Origin: Lactifluus volemus
Taxonomy: Eukaryota > Basidiomycota > Agaricomycetes > Russulales > Russulaceae
DNA length: 25,420 nucleotides
Direction of reading: 5' to 3'
Assembly: GCA_022376515.1 (NCBI GenBank)
Contig: WTXI01000440.1
Location: forward strand, 1-25,420
This document shows positions 1-10,514 of this stretch, in pieces. Within the stretch, counting starts at the first letter, position 1, and each line of letters starts with the position of its first letter. A program made the position numbers and the translations under genes. The notes under the pieces are model-generated. The model did not search any database, had not been told where the DNA came from, and saw nothing but the letters and a program-made list of their open reading frames with translations.

Positions 1-441
1 TATTAAATACGGGCAAAATGCCCCTCAAAATGTAACGAAGTTTGTCCTCCCCGTTCCGTTCCCTCTCGTCCCGCGTCCTCGAAAACCCTTCGATTTGACC
101 CATACCTGTTGTCAGCAACACGCTCGCCATTGGGCGTCTCAGGGCTGCAGTTACGAAGTGTGAGTGGTATGCACATAATCACATGTGGGAAAGATGACTT
201 ACTATGGGACTGGCTTAAGTGGATGACCCTCACCAACAAAGGACCCGATGAAAGTAGCGAATTGAAGCTTTTGCTTCAATGGACGGAATATCGGGTTATA
301 CTTGGGAGTGTTGGGAGTCTCGGGCGTGCCAGGGTTCGGGCCAATGTTCGGCATAGTGCCAGTATCAATGGGTGAAGAAGACAGAGAGGTGAGAGGCGAG
401 AGAGGGCTCGGAGGCACGGAGGCAGGGAGTAATGCAGGCAT
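1..441 (-). CDS. Unidentified protein, 5' part of a gene running off the left edge
   Basis: I do not recognise the family. The model starts at the ATG at 441-439 and uses exon 1 at 441-234, a GT-AG intron at 233-145 (donor GTGAGG, acceptor CTGCAG), and exon 2 at 144-1, which stays open to the window edge. The first ~45 residues are rich in Pro, Ser and Thr (PNPGTPETPNTPKY). They are followed by FRPLKQKLQFATFIGSF and then RRPMASVLLTTGMGQIEGF and a charged RTRDERERNGED stretch. Joining the exons gives one frame without stops, and exon 2 in that frame reads like ordinary protein, which is the main support. TATAAAGA lies on the minus strand at about 474-481, some 35 bp before the ATG. The gene diverges from the MGA2-like gene. 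The start and the existence of an upstream exon are uncertain. Confidence 0.5.
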
Positions 442-1201
442 TGCCTGTTGACCTCGTCGAACAAAAAGCCATGTCTTTATACCAGTTGTGAATATTAAAT
501 TTCATTCTGTTGCGAGCATGGTTGCAAGACTGCTTTCTGAACACCAAGTGCCAGGCTAATGGCTTGCATTCAGTGAACAAAGTTTCATTTGGACATTCTC
601 CGTGCAGGGTCGGATGTGCAGGGTCGAAAATTTTTACTTCCCCTGGACATATCTACAATTTCATGACAACAAAAATCTAGCTATAACTGGTAATTCCGGG
701 GGCGGGAGGGACTAACTACCTAAGGAGCAGGGAGGGCATAGCTAATTTTGGAGGAGGCGCGTCGGGGCGTTACGGTGACGGTCACATGTGTGAGTGCGTG
801 ACTCGGGGTTCTCCGAAACGTGGGAAGTAAACAGTGTGACTGTTACAATCACGTGAAAATTATGTAATTCTTTGTTACTGCTCACTTGCCCGTGTTTGAA
901 TAGCTGACATAATCAAACTCTCTCCAGGTACAGGATCAATAGTTTTAAATTGACAGACGCGGCCTCAAGCGTTGTGATTTCGATGCAAATGATCCACAGA
1001 CATTATTCGTCCCAAGTATTCGTCTGTCGCTACAGTAACGTGTTGTGTGAACGAATAAATCCGGAAGATATATGATTGGCTCTTGATTTTTTCGGAAACC
1101 GTGGTGGAGCGGGAAATTGAGTCGTACGTAATTAGTGTAACCACAGTTATCTTGCTTCCGCCTCTTACCCCCATTCACCCTCTTTCTTTCTTTCGTTAAT
1201 C
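442..1201. promoter_or_regulatory. Intergenic region between two divergent genes
   Basis: About 760 bp without a convincing gene, lying between the divergent partial gene (left) and the MGA2-like gene (right), so it probably carries both promoters. A palindromic E-box CACGTG sits at 850-855 and a minus-strand TATAAAGA at about 474-481. The last 40 bp before the ATG at 1202 are pyrimidine-rich (CTCTTTCTTTCTTTC), a common start-site context in fungi. Small open frames here look like chance. The regulatory role is inferred. Confidence 0.4.
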
Positions 1202-4200
1202 ATGCCCTCCTCATCATCTTCGCAGGCTGCTACTGTCTCTCGTTCTCCATCTCCCACGACTCCTTCAACTCCTGATTCACCTGATGACTTCCAAGTCGCT
1301 TCTACCGCTGACTTCTCCACATGGTATAAAACGCTACCGCCAGAACCGACTTCTCCCTCATATTTGGACGAGAACTCACCCCATTTTTTCAACAACACAA
1401 CTAAAGAAGATAGCACGAATATTCTCTCGCTGGATGACCTTATCCAAGACTATGCCTATGACGAGTAGGTTTCCTCATTTTAAGCTCGGCGCACGTGTCG
1501 GCCTTAATCACCACGTTAGTTCTTTATCCCCGGCTCAATCTACTGTTGCTGTTGCAATTCCTATCACTCCCCCCAACGTCCCCAACTCTCCCACCTCCGC
1601 CTCTCCCTCTATCTCACCACCTCAGTCCTTTATGAATTCACCCACAGTCCACATGATTCCCCCAAGAATCCCCTTATCCTTGACAAAACCTGTCCCACCT
1701 CCAGCCTCACAGCCGCGTAAAAAGGATCTGTCAACTTCTCAAAGAATCGTATATCCATCAAAGGACTCGTGCTCAAAGTTCGTTTCTTTCAACCTATCCG
1801 GCACTGTCCCGATTTGGCTACTCACTCTCCCTCACTCCTCGGTAGCCTTGCTATAATGATTCCCAGCATACCAGAGGGCGGTACAAAGTCTCGTGTAGAG
1901 ACCCAGGTCCGCGTCACCGTCGATCTCGCCTATGCAAGCGCTGCCGCGGGGGAGCAACCCTCCCAATATGACCGTGTTGGTTCGTGGAAATGGTTGAGAC
2001 TACCCAAGGGCACCGCAACTAAGAAGAGAACGCGAAAGGAGGGAAAGATTGGTGTGCCCTTTTTTCTTACCACGCCTCAGCATTCATTTACGTCTAGCGT
2101 AGAAGCATTGGCCGAAGACACACTCCAGCTTGGCGTAGAGATAACGTGTGCATCATCACCTCATTCTCGCGTTGTTTGTTGTTCTAGTTGTCAGGGTCGC
2201 GAGGTGGATTTTTTTCCCCCTGTTTCTGATCGACTCCTCATATTCCTTTTTTTTTTCTCGCAAAGGCAAAGCGTGTCGCCCGAAAACTGGCACAGCGTGT
2301 ACGCCCCCAACGGTGCGATTCTGACTCGCCGGAGGTGGCAAATACTGCCGCTGATGGTGCAATTGAGTCATTCAACATAGTTCAATTCAACTGTCCAGAA
2401 GTGCTCAACTTCTCCTCTGGCACTGTCATCTTCCCACTCCGTATCACTTGTTACTGCCGCCATCACCGCGAACGCGTTGGATTCCATGTTCACTTCACCA
2501 TGTCCGATCATGCTGGTAGGGTCGTCGGCACGGGGACTACACATCCAATCATGATCACAGATGATCATAAGAGCACCGGCGCAAATTCAAAGCAGCCTCC
2601 CCCTCCCGAAGCAGATTGGTCCCAGGTATCTGGCGACGGTGCCCCAGAAAAGGCAACCTCCTCCAAGCGCAAGAAAACACACTCCTCGGAGACAACCTTG
2701 GATCAGGGTAAAAAGAGGCTTAAACTAAATGCCACCGGCACTTCTCGCCGCGAGTCTAAGGGAATTTCCCGAAGAAGCAGTTCGGGCAGCTTGAACTCAC
2801 CGTCTGTCTTCACGTCCGCCCTTCCTACAAGGGCAACGACACCTTCTCAGCCCGCCAGTTCTGGACCTCCTAGTCAGTTTAGTGGCACGGCTCCGCCTTC
2901 ACCACGCGCTTTCGGTAGTTTCATTGCTTCGAATGCGGAAGTATCTTTACCTTCGCCCAGATCTTCGGTCGCTTCGCCTTGTGGCCCCGAGACTTCTAAC
3001 ATCGACGGGCCCGAGCAATCCCTATCGTTACCTGAAATGGCACTATTGGCGGTCGCAGAGCGTGGTGTCTCTCCGTCGACCTTCTTACCTACCGCCCCTC
3101 CGTCTCCCGTAGCTGTCTCTGTCCCACAATACCGACTCTTACAAGACACTCTGACGTCGACTTCGCTTCCATTTATGTTCTTCCCTGAGCCCCATCCGAT
3201 GACGCCGCCTCCGCATCCGCGCATCCATCGACTCATTCCATCATCGGGCCCGATTATTGGGGGAATCGAGGTTACGGTACTTGGATCAAATTTCCATCCT
3301 TCACTGCAACTCCAGTGCATCTTTGGGGATGTTGTGGCGAGTTCTACCCAACGATGGAGTGACAACACACTTGTTTGCATTCTGCCGCCTCGCGCAACAT
3401 CGGGTGTGGTTGCAGTATGGTTTAACGGGTTGCAGAAGGAAGATGATGGCACACCACCGTGCTTATTCACCTACACAGATGAATCAGACCGCGCACTGTC
3501 CGTTCTTCTGTTTTATGAACTGTTTTACCTTGCTAATACTTCGGGGGCAACAGGATGGAACTAGCACTTCAGGTCGTTGGCCTCAAAATGACGGGAAAAT
3601 TGGAAGATGCGAAAAGCGTTGCCATGCGTATTGTTGGGCCTGCGAATGAGGATACACCTAGTGGATCCAACGCCCCCAACGTGATGCAGCTTTCCACTGA
3701 CTCCATCTCCATGGGTCTCCGCTCGGCACTACATCGCATGGGCCCCTGGAGCGGACTGGAGAAGAGGATCATTGACCTTCTATCTCTTCTTGACGTGCGA
3801 ATCGACACGTCCTCAGGAGTCACTCTTGCTGTGGCGATGGAGCACACGACAAGTGGTGGGCAGACGTTGCTGCATTTCGCTGCATTCCTCAAATACCCAA
3901 CGCTCGTGAGCTTCTTGATTGAGCATGAAGCGGACAAGGACGCGCGAGACCACAATGGGTACACTGCGCTGCACTTTGCGAGCTTGGTCGGGGCCCAGAG
4001 CTGCGCAGCCATCCTTCTCGGCGCTGGAGCTGATGTGGAAATCGTTAACGTCGAGGGCAAGACAGCTCAAGAATTGGCCAGCTTCGACTTTGCTGATGTG
4101 GAGGTTGACGATTCTGCCGCAGATGGGGAGTCCCGGTGGGGAGATGGCGAAGATTCTGACGATGAAAGAATTCCCAAACCCGTTCTTTCGCGACGTCCTT

Positions 4201-5105
4201 CCCGCCGTGGTGTCGAGGTTACACCTTCACCCACATCGGAAGATGACGGCGACGGCCACCACCACGTACAAGCAGAGGTCGGAAAAGAGAAGGGTGACAA
4301 GGATGTCGACAAGAAGCGGACCCCGACGTTCATGCGTACCATCCGACGGACTCTGGCACGCGTACAGCCAAAAGATGGAATTATGCCGTACATGCCCCAT
4401 CTCGCTCTCCCGCAACTCTTGCAACTCCCCGGCATGCCTGTCGTCCCATGGGCCGCACTTCCACAGATGCCGACAGTTTTCCCAGTTTACGTACCTTGGC
4501 CAGTGTCCCTCCGCACGTCCAGGGGCTCAGATACCGACACTGACACGAATGGGCCCGCATCGCCGAAGCGTAAAGTGCGCTCATTGCTGACGCCGCAAGA
4601 GTGGCGCGCTCTTCTGGAAGACTGGCTCGTGCAAGGACCACCAGCAGCTATGCAAACGCACGACGATGAGGCGCCTCCGGTATACACGCCTCGTGCAGAG
4701 GGCGAGGCTGGGCCATCCGGGGCGGGTTCGTCCATGTCTATGTCAGAGCGGCCTATCGCGCGCCCGGTAGGATATGACACTGGCCTTGTCCCAGACGATC
4801 GGGAGGTTAATGCGTATGAGTACCTTCCGAGAAAGAAGGCGAAACACAATGGTTTGTTTTGAGCTAATCACCGAAACCCTGTGCTGACTGCTTTTACTGT
4901 TTGCGCAGAGGACCGCATGCTCCTGCTATTCTGGATCCCCATTCTATTACGTGAGTCAACTCTAGATGCTGCAGTTCAATGTCTTGACGCTGACGCTTGC
5001 GCTTCTGCTCTAGTGGCCCTTTTGTGGGCATTTGTGCACGGGGTACGCATCGCGATTCATTCCGTGCGAACAATGGGACCGTTGAGAGCCCTCTTACGAC
5101 TCTGA
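1202..5105 (+). CDS. MGA2: Mga2/Spt23-like ER-anchored transcription regulator (IPT/TIG, ankyrin repeats, C-terminal membrane anchor)
   Basis: Seven exons join in frame to 1180 codons: 1202-1464, 1520-1777, 1846-2203, 2266-3497, 3554-4851, 4909-4950 and 5014-5105. Exon 3 opens the conserved region at about residue 177 (SRVETQVRVTVDLA), with GSWKWLRLPKG and a Cys-rich stretch (CCSSCQGRE, then CYCRHHRE). An IPT/TIG domain lies at about residues 610-680 (PSSGPIIGGIEVTVLGSNF), two ankyrin repeats at about 805-880 (GQTLLHFAA, NGYTALHFAS), and a hydrophobic anchor (MLLLFWIPILLLALLWAFV) is made by the last two exons. In yeast this family sits in the ER membrane, senses lipid saturation, is clipped by ubiquitin/proteasome processing and activates the OLE1 fatty-acid desaturase gene. 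The acceptor before 2266 is AAG rather than CAG or TAG. The N-terminal 170 residues are low-complexity Ser/Pro. The family assignment is firm; whether it matches yeast Mga2 or Spt23 cannot be told. Confidence 0.92.
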
Positions 5106-5229
5106 GAGGAAGCTCCGGTTAAAAAGTCAAATTTTGTATTTTGTGAAGTTGTTGTCGTATCGCTACATTATCACACGATTATGGTATAACTTAGACGGCG
5201 AGGGGACAAGTATTTAATTAATTCAATTC

Positions 5230-6903
5230 ATGTACCACTTGGATCGAGAGCAAACAACGTCGGCGCCCTCAACCCCCTTCTACATTGTCGCTGCTCATGG
5301 CGGCGCAGGGTACCACCCACCCTCGTCCGACTCCTCGATTAGACGCAGCCTCCGCACAGCCCTTTCTTCCACGCTGGCCACCTTCTTCCCCGAAGCCCCC
5401 GGCGCAGGCGCAATCAACAGCACCACCACGTCGTCCACGCTGAACACTGCAACCAGACTCATCGCCGCGCTCGAAGACGACCCCAACTTTAACGCAGGCT
5501 ACGGCTCGAACCTCACCTTTGATGGTGACGTAGAATGCGACGCGGCGCTCATGGACAACTCCAACTCGGACGCGTCGTCGTCATTTGGGTTTGGGAGTGT
5601 CGGAGCTGTGAGTGGCGTGCGTAATCCTGTGATGCTCGCCCGACGCGTGCTAGACGCACGACGACGCCAACGAGGGACGTCGATGTCGATGGGTCGCGTA
5701 CCGCCGTTGATGTTGGTGGGTGAGGGAGCTGCAAAGTTTGCGCGTGAGGTTGGTGTGTGTGTGGTTAGGGAGACTGGAGAGATGGTTGCGCCTAGGGCAA
5801 GAGAGGAGTGGCGCGTTTGGAAGGCGCGATGGGAGCAGGAGGAACGGGAAGTGCTGCAAAGGCACGTTGCAGCAGTAGCAGCTGCTGCCTCCATCGAGGT
5901 CGCAGAGCCAGATGCCAGCGTTGGTGTTGATTCGCTGCATGCGCGGCAGGATACTGTCGGTGCTGTGGTGCTCTTGGATGATGCGGGAGACATCCAGGTC
6001 TCCGCTGGAGTGTCGAGGTGCGAACTTGCTCACGTCGTCGTCGTCATCGCCGTCCATCCCGTACGCTTACTCGCGCCTTGTCGACCTTTTTTTTTCAGCG
6101 GGGGTCTACTTCTCAAGCCCTCTGGTCGCGTAGGCGAGGTTCGTCTTTTTTTACGGATTTTTTGTCGTCTGTTCCATCTCTTGGTTTTTGGCTTGTTTTT
6201 TTTTTGGCCCTGCGCGAAAACTGAACTGAAACTCATCAAAAAGTGATTCGGTTCTACCATAGGCAGCCGTTTTTGGTGCTGGTTGTTGGGCAGAACGATT
6301 GGTTGATGGTCGCAGCATCGCGTGCAGTGTCTCTGGACAAGGAGAACTTATCATACAGTCTTCCCTTGCCAAAACTTTGGCGGAGAGGATCGCCGCAGCT
6401 GGAGCGACCGATGATGGCGACACGCATGACATTCTGCAGTCCGTGCTCGTCGATCAATTTTACAGTGCGTACCAAACCTCCGCAAGCAGCGATAAATGAA
6501 CTTTCGTAAAAACTCCCTTCTTCTGTTATTATTAGGCAAATGGTATCGACGAGGAGAACATCAACCGGAAGTAGGCGTGCTCCTCCTTACCCAGGGCGTA
6601 GATGGGGACCAAGACACCACTGGTCCGTAAGCACTCTGCTCGCACCAAGACTCTAAACTTTAGTCTGAAAGGACCTTCAGCTAGACTTTGGTGTGCGTTC
6701 ACCACTCAAAGCATGGCCGTCGCCTACGCGTCCTCTCGACAACCCAAACCAAAGGTAAGGCACACCCCAACCATTCGAATTCGAACTATCGCCATTAAAT
6801 GATAATCGATGATCGCTAGGCTATCGTTTTACGGAACATGACTCACGATTTTGGAAAGGATGATGGTTGCCCGCCGCTATTCATCACCAGCCTTCCTTGT
6901 TAG
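5230..6903 (+). CDS. Taspase-1-like threonine aspartase (Ntn-hydrolase, asparaginase-2 family)
   Basis: Six exons join to 425 codons (424 aa): 5230-6017, 6099-6138, 6263-6464, 6536-6626, 6685-6754 and 6820-6903. This is about the size of human Taspase-1. Motifs in order are AAHGGAGYHP near the N terminus, NFNAGYGSNLTFDG with DALMD, the nucleophile motif DTVGAVVL with the catalytic Thr at residue 242, then SGRVGEAAVFGAGCWAE and SVSGQGE. Family members self-cleave before this Thr to give alpha and beta subunits. Plain asparaginases share the fold, but the long insert before the Thr, the GCWAE motif and the C-terminal extension (AIVLRNMTHDFG) fit the Taspase branch better. Taspase-1 in animals cleaves nuclear factors such as MLL and TFIIA; a fungal substrate is unknown. 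Intron 2 (124 bp) is T-rich. The acceptor before 6685 must be CTAG, because the CAG four bases earlier gives a stop. The gene starts 124 bp after the MGA2-like gene, same strand. Confidence 0.88.
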
Positions 6904-7096
6904 TATGTCGACTTGGATTGTGTAACATCGTACTCTAAAACTAGTTTCCTTCTTTATTGTATTGGTCACTGAGAGTTTGACAAGACATGATATGAGGGTA
7001 CCCACTGTTGAAAAAAGGGCCTGGTGAAAGCTTGTTAACTTGATGTACAGGGACAGTTTTTATGAATCCCTGAGAGGGGAGGTTGAACATGTATAT

Positions 7097-7176
7097 GTAC
7101 TTACTGCTCTCCCTCCAACCCCCTCGAAAGGTAGTAAATACGTTTCGAGGTGGTTGGATGGAGAGCCGTAAGTTAC
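7097..7176. repeat. Imperfect inverted repeat (hairpin, ~33-bp arms, 13-nt loop)
   Basis: Left arm 7097-7129 and right arm 7143-7176 are near-perfect reverse complements. The inner 23 bp (CTCTCCxTCCAACCxCCTCG plus AAA) differ at only two positions, and the outer ~10 bp pair with one extra base and one mismatch. The loop between is 13 nt. Right after it sits CCTTGCTTGCAAGG, a small palindrome. No coding frame explains it. It lies 15-20 bp before the decayed thiamine-binding pseudogene. It could be a relic of a foldback element or a structured RNA. Confidence 0.75.
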
Positions 7177-7189
7177 CTTGCTTGCAAGG

Positions 7190-7510
7190 TTTGCTGCGGG
7201 CGATATTCACACGTGCGTTGCCATAGGAACCATCAAAAGTTTACGTGATAATTTTACCGCTCCGAGTTACCTGTACAGTAAATCCCGTCGTCAAACTCCT
7301 CTACTTTGTCTGCTGCATGATTCTCAAGTACCAAATGCATGGCTATGGAACCAATTTGGAGGGAACATGGTCCGCTGTCTCGTAGGCGATCCACGACTGC
7401 CATTTCGCCGTATACTATGCCAAGGGCGCACCGCGCATCGCTACCGGCACACGCTCTGAGCCGCGATCGCATGCCGTCCCCAACGAAGGTGAGAATGAAC
7501 GCGAGCTGCC
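7190..7510 (+). pseudogene. Decayed MTH1187/Ecm15-type thiamine-binding family gene
   Basis: From 7326 the frame reads KYQMHGYGTNLEGTWSAVS, then an in-frame TAG at 7383-7385, then AIHDCHFAVYYAKGAPRIA and GTRSEPR. This pattern (MHGYGTxxEG, a Cys-His pair in the helix, GAPRI, GTR) is what I remember of the small MTH1187/YkoF-like family (Pfam Thiamine_BP, formerly DUF77; yeast Ecm15), whose ~100-residue members bind thiamine-like ligands. A weak upstream match (CVAIGT at about 7213-7230, cf. the family's PIGT) may be the N-terminal strand. The stop, the loss of about five residues between APRIAT and GTR, and the lack of a clean N terminus argue for a pseudogene. The assignment is from memory of the family. 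Confidence 0.55.
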
Positions 7511-9617
7511 CCGCCCCGCGTGCAGGATATTCTAGGCAAGGACCGTGTCGGCTCGGCCTGAATCAAGACCCGAGCCTGACCATATTCGTGTGTGTACGAA
7601 ATTGGAGCTTTTCTGTTCGACGTCGACCCTAGTACTGCCCTAAATACCTCTTCCCCATCAAGTCCGCTCTTATATCACGACCATTTTGAATATTGATGGG
7701 CCTGAGAGACGTACTTGGATGCACGCCGGCTACGAGATCTACCTTGTCCGTTGCACGGCCCAAGACATTGTTGAGGTGCTCTAAACCAGAAACCCACTTG
7801 CGCCTAGAGCGTTTGTTCTGGCCCACGTCATTCGGAAGCGGACGTTATTCTTATTGGGCGTTATCAATAGTCGGTGCAATACGAGCGATCCAGCCGTTCA
7901 AGTTCATGCAAGGACCAGTGCAAGGACCGGCGTGGCCCAGACTCTCCCACAACCTCTCAATCGGCCAACCCGGATATGATTGTCCCACTGGCAACTGCAG
8001 CCTTCTCTGATCGATCATCTTGGACGCGAAGATGCTATGGACCCATTTGGGCCACTGTCTCTGCGGGCGTTTTTGCTGGACACAGCATCGAGTCGCTCAG
8101 CGGTTCCGTAAATCCGCAAAACTTTTTGGACAGCTGCCTTTCTATGCACTCCCGAATGCCACACATACATTCTGAGCTGGGTTAATTGGTAATCATGCTG
8201 CTACTTTATGTCATCTCAGGCTCCATTGAGTATTATGCGTTCAACAGGTACTTTGGCGTGGCTACGGTTCAAATGACCCGTTGCTCTGCACATAGCCCGT
8301 GGTACACCGGCAGCATAGAAATCTGTGGGGTAAACATCCCCTTCTATCAGCTGTCTTTCCCACCACCACGGCCGTTTCGTATGGACTCAGCAGGGGACGA
8401 TCGGATGCATAACCCCGGTCAATAGATAGAGAAGGACAACACGTCTGTGGTTTAAATAACGACAGCTCTGAAAAAAGGATGGGGACGTAAGGTGACTGTG
8501 TTGTTTGCCTCGTGATGGCCTGTGGCAACGGTGACTTAAAGTTAACATGGTAGCAATGTGGGGGATGAAGCCTTGCACCTGTAATTGTTTGTCAATAGTT
8601 TTCAGGGTAAAGGTCGTGAGCTTCACACTGGGAAGAACAGCTTGTTCACATGGCTATTCAGCTTTCGTCTTCCGATTATCTCGTCTTCCCAGTTACTGGA
8701 CCAACATCTTCCACGCTGAACCACTCCTGGTGGGTATTGTACCAAATCCGTGTCAAAAAATATTCGAGTCTGTATGTCAACTACAAATAATAAAGTCCAG
8801 TCTTCATAGGTCAATACATCACACTACTTGCAACCTGCATAGTCCACAAGCAAGGTGGCCGAACATAGATAAAGGTAAGCTAAAAAGGGCTGCGAGAGTG
8901 TCCTTAAGGAGCAGTAGAAGTACTGAAAAGCACTAATATTACATGAGCAATCTGCAATGGTTTTACCTTGGCTGAAACTGAATGTCTGTGCCAACAGGGC
9001 AAATAAATCCCCAGCCATGCCACCACCTCGATAGACTCCCACCACGCCGAAGAAACCAAAGCCAGCGCGCTATTCAAATCATGCGCCTGCAAAAATGCAC
9101 GTAACGACTTGCATGCCAGTGCGCAGTGCAGAGATGGTGTTGATAAGTGAGGAGGCATGCAGAGCCTGAAGGGAATGCGCCCGGATAGACGGTAAGTACT
9201 TATTCCTCAACAATGAACCATTCACCGCCACAGTTACTTCCAGACAACACCATGACGACCACCACTGGCCGCGCCGAATACGCACTCCACCGGCGCCCCG
9301 ACAACGTTGTCACAACAGCCGCACAGGACGCCGCCTGACAAGACGTGATCTCGCACTGACTGACTGGTGATAATTTTAGACACATCACAATGCCCCCTAC
9401 TATATTGTACATTGTAGATCAATGAGAGGGATGAGTGCTTTGGCTTATGGCTTGCGCTTGGACAAAATATCTTTTCCTTCGATTTTTCTGCATTCTTAGA
9501 GTACCGGCTTGGATGTACATACCATACCGTTTAGGAGGTGTGCAAGCGCTGAACGGTCCACCGAAACACTTGCCATCGCCTGGGCTCACACCCCCTTTAA
9601 TGCTTTCGTTCACACCC
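7511..9617. other. Gene-poor stretch, no supported gene
   Basis: About 2.1 kb in which I see no gene that I can support. A protein-like snatch at about 7700-7780 (+; HAGYEIYLVRCTAQDIVEV) ends at a stop and I cannot place it. It may be an exon of another dead gene. A minus-strand frame at 8904-9158 (MPPHLSTPSLHCALACKSL at its start) is open for 84 codons but has no partner exon I trust. The rest has short frames on both strands, as expected of decayed intergenic DNA. Confidence 0.5.
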
Positions 9618-9819
9618 TATGGTCTTGTCTTTATTTCATTTCACAAACTCAGCTGAATGTGCATGCTAAAGGCCTATTCTACTAGTAATGGATCTATCTC
9701 GCGAACCTCCTCCTTAAGTTTTTCTCGCCCTGTATTCTGCACACCTGGTCCCCCCTTCTCCAAACGGGCAGCGGCATCCCAAATTTAGTGAGAATCTGGA
9801 ACTTTGCCGATAAGAGCTT

Positions 9820-10310
9820 TTACTTCGTACAAGAGGCGGGAGTGTCCATTGGAGCAGGTTCAAATAAAGAACGGAAGGGAAGTTCTCCATCTTTACAGTG
9901 CTCAAAATAAGTGGGAGGTGGAGCTGGCTTGCCATCCGGAAACGCTTGCTTGTAAAGCTCAAGCATGCGACGACTCGCCTCTTGTTCTTTCGCGTCCCAT
10001 ACCGGTGGATTGGGGATCAAACGCGCGCGCGTCGTATTAATCCGTATATCCCCCTTCGGTATCAGAGGTTCAAGTTTGCCTATAGATATGAGAGAGGGGA
10101 GTGCAAACTAGCAGGCAACTTACGCCACGCAGCTGCCCACGCCTGGTAATACTGCTCCATTTTCGAAGCCTCAATCTCGCGAATGACTGAGAATATTTGT
10201 TCAGTTGGTACATCGATGTCTAGTTTGGTTAGGGCGGCCTCGACGGTGTCGATTGAAAAACAGCCTGGGGGTGGGGGTGGGGCGAGGGTGGGGCGAGGAG
10301 AGAAGTTCAT
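9820..10310 (-). CDS. Small two-exon protein of unknown function, copy A
   Basis: No known family recognised. Exon 1 is 10310-10124, intron 10123-10080 (44 bp, GTAAGT...TATAG), exon 2 10079-9820. They join in frame to 148 aa and stop at TAA. The protein has a Pro-rich start (residues 1-16), then FSIDTVEAALTKLDIDV and SVIREIEASKMEQYYQAW, probably two helices. A Pro-rich tail carries a charged segment (WDAKEQEASRRMLELYKQAF). There is no signal peptide or membrane segment. The same exon-1 length (187 bp), intron length and splice sites occur in copy B at 11189-11658. About two thirds of residues 17-62 are identical, but the tails have diverged. This suggests a real coding family with a conserved N-terminal helical core. 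The C-terminal frame is less sure than exon 1 (see findings). Confidence 0.6.
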
Positions 10311-10348
10311 GATAGCAAGTTAGGAGGAGTACGGTACAACTCTCGCAT

Positions 10349-10355
10349 ATTAAAT
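10349..10355 (-). promoter_or_regulatory. TATA-like box of copy A
   Basis: The minus strand reads GGTTATTTAATATGC here, about 40 bp before the ATG at 10310. Copy B has GGTTATAAAGATGC at the same distance from its ATG. Shared position and flanks support a core promoter kept in both copies. Confidence 0.45.
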
Positions 10356-10514
10356 AACCGTGACAAGAGGACGTGCCCCTAAGGATAAGCGCTCGCCAAG
10401 CCCCGGATCCCGCAAAGTTTTTCGGAATTGAACTCAGAATTTACCAAGAAGTTACTTTTGACTAGTGCATTCTCAAAAAGTAAATAAGTATTAAAAAAAA
10501 GTGATGAAAAGTCA

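Larger units (their letters stand above)
9618..10470. repeat. Tandem duplication, unit A
   Basis: This ~0.85-kb unit is matched in the same orientation by 10968-11824. Both begin with TATGGTCTTGTCTTTATTTC and share, in order, a block with TCTCGCCxTGTATTCTGCACA-type sequence, the minus-strand two-exon gene, its TATA region, and an upstream block containing CGCCAAGCCCC and CCGCAAAGTTT. They fade out around AGTGCAT. Many substitutions and small indels show that the duplication is not recent. Confidence 0.8.

Noticed and set aside
2052..2097. Possible extra intron in the MGA2-like gene (GTGTGC...TCTAG)
   Set aside because: Its 46-bp removal puts a TAG directly after the junction, while reading straight through keeps the frame into TCASSPHSRVVCC. 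I kept it as exon, although residues GVPFFLTTPQHS look less conserved.
7629..7826. 65-codon minus-strand frame overlapping the HAGYEIYLVRC snatch on the plus strand
   Set aside because: Both strands are open and neither is recognisable, so I could not choose a coding strand.
8904..9158. 84-codon minus-strand frame with Leu/Ala-rich start
   Set aside because: Reads somewhat like protein but has no family match and no credible second exon.
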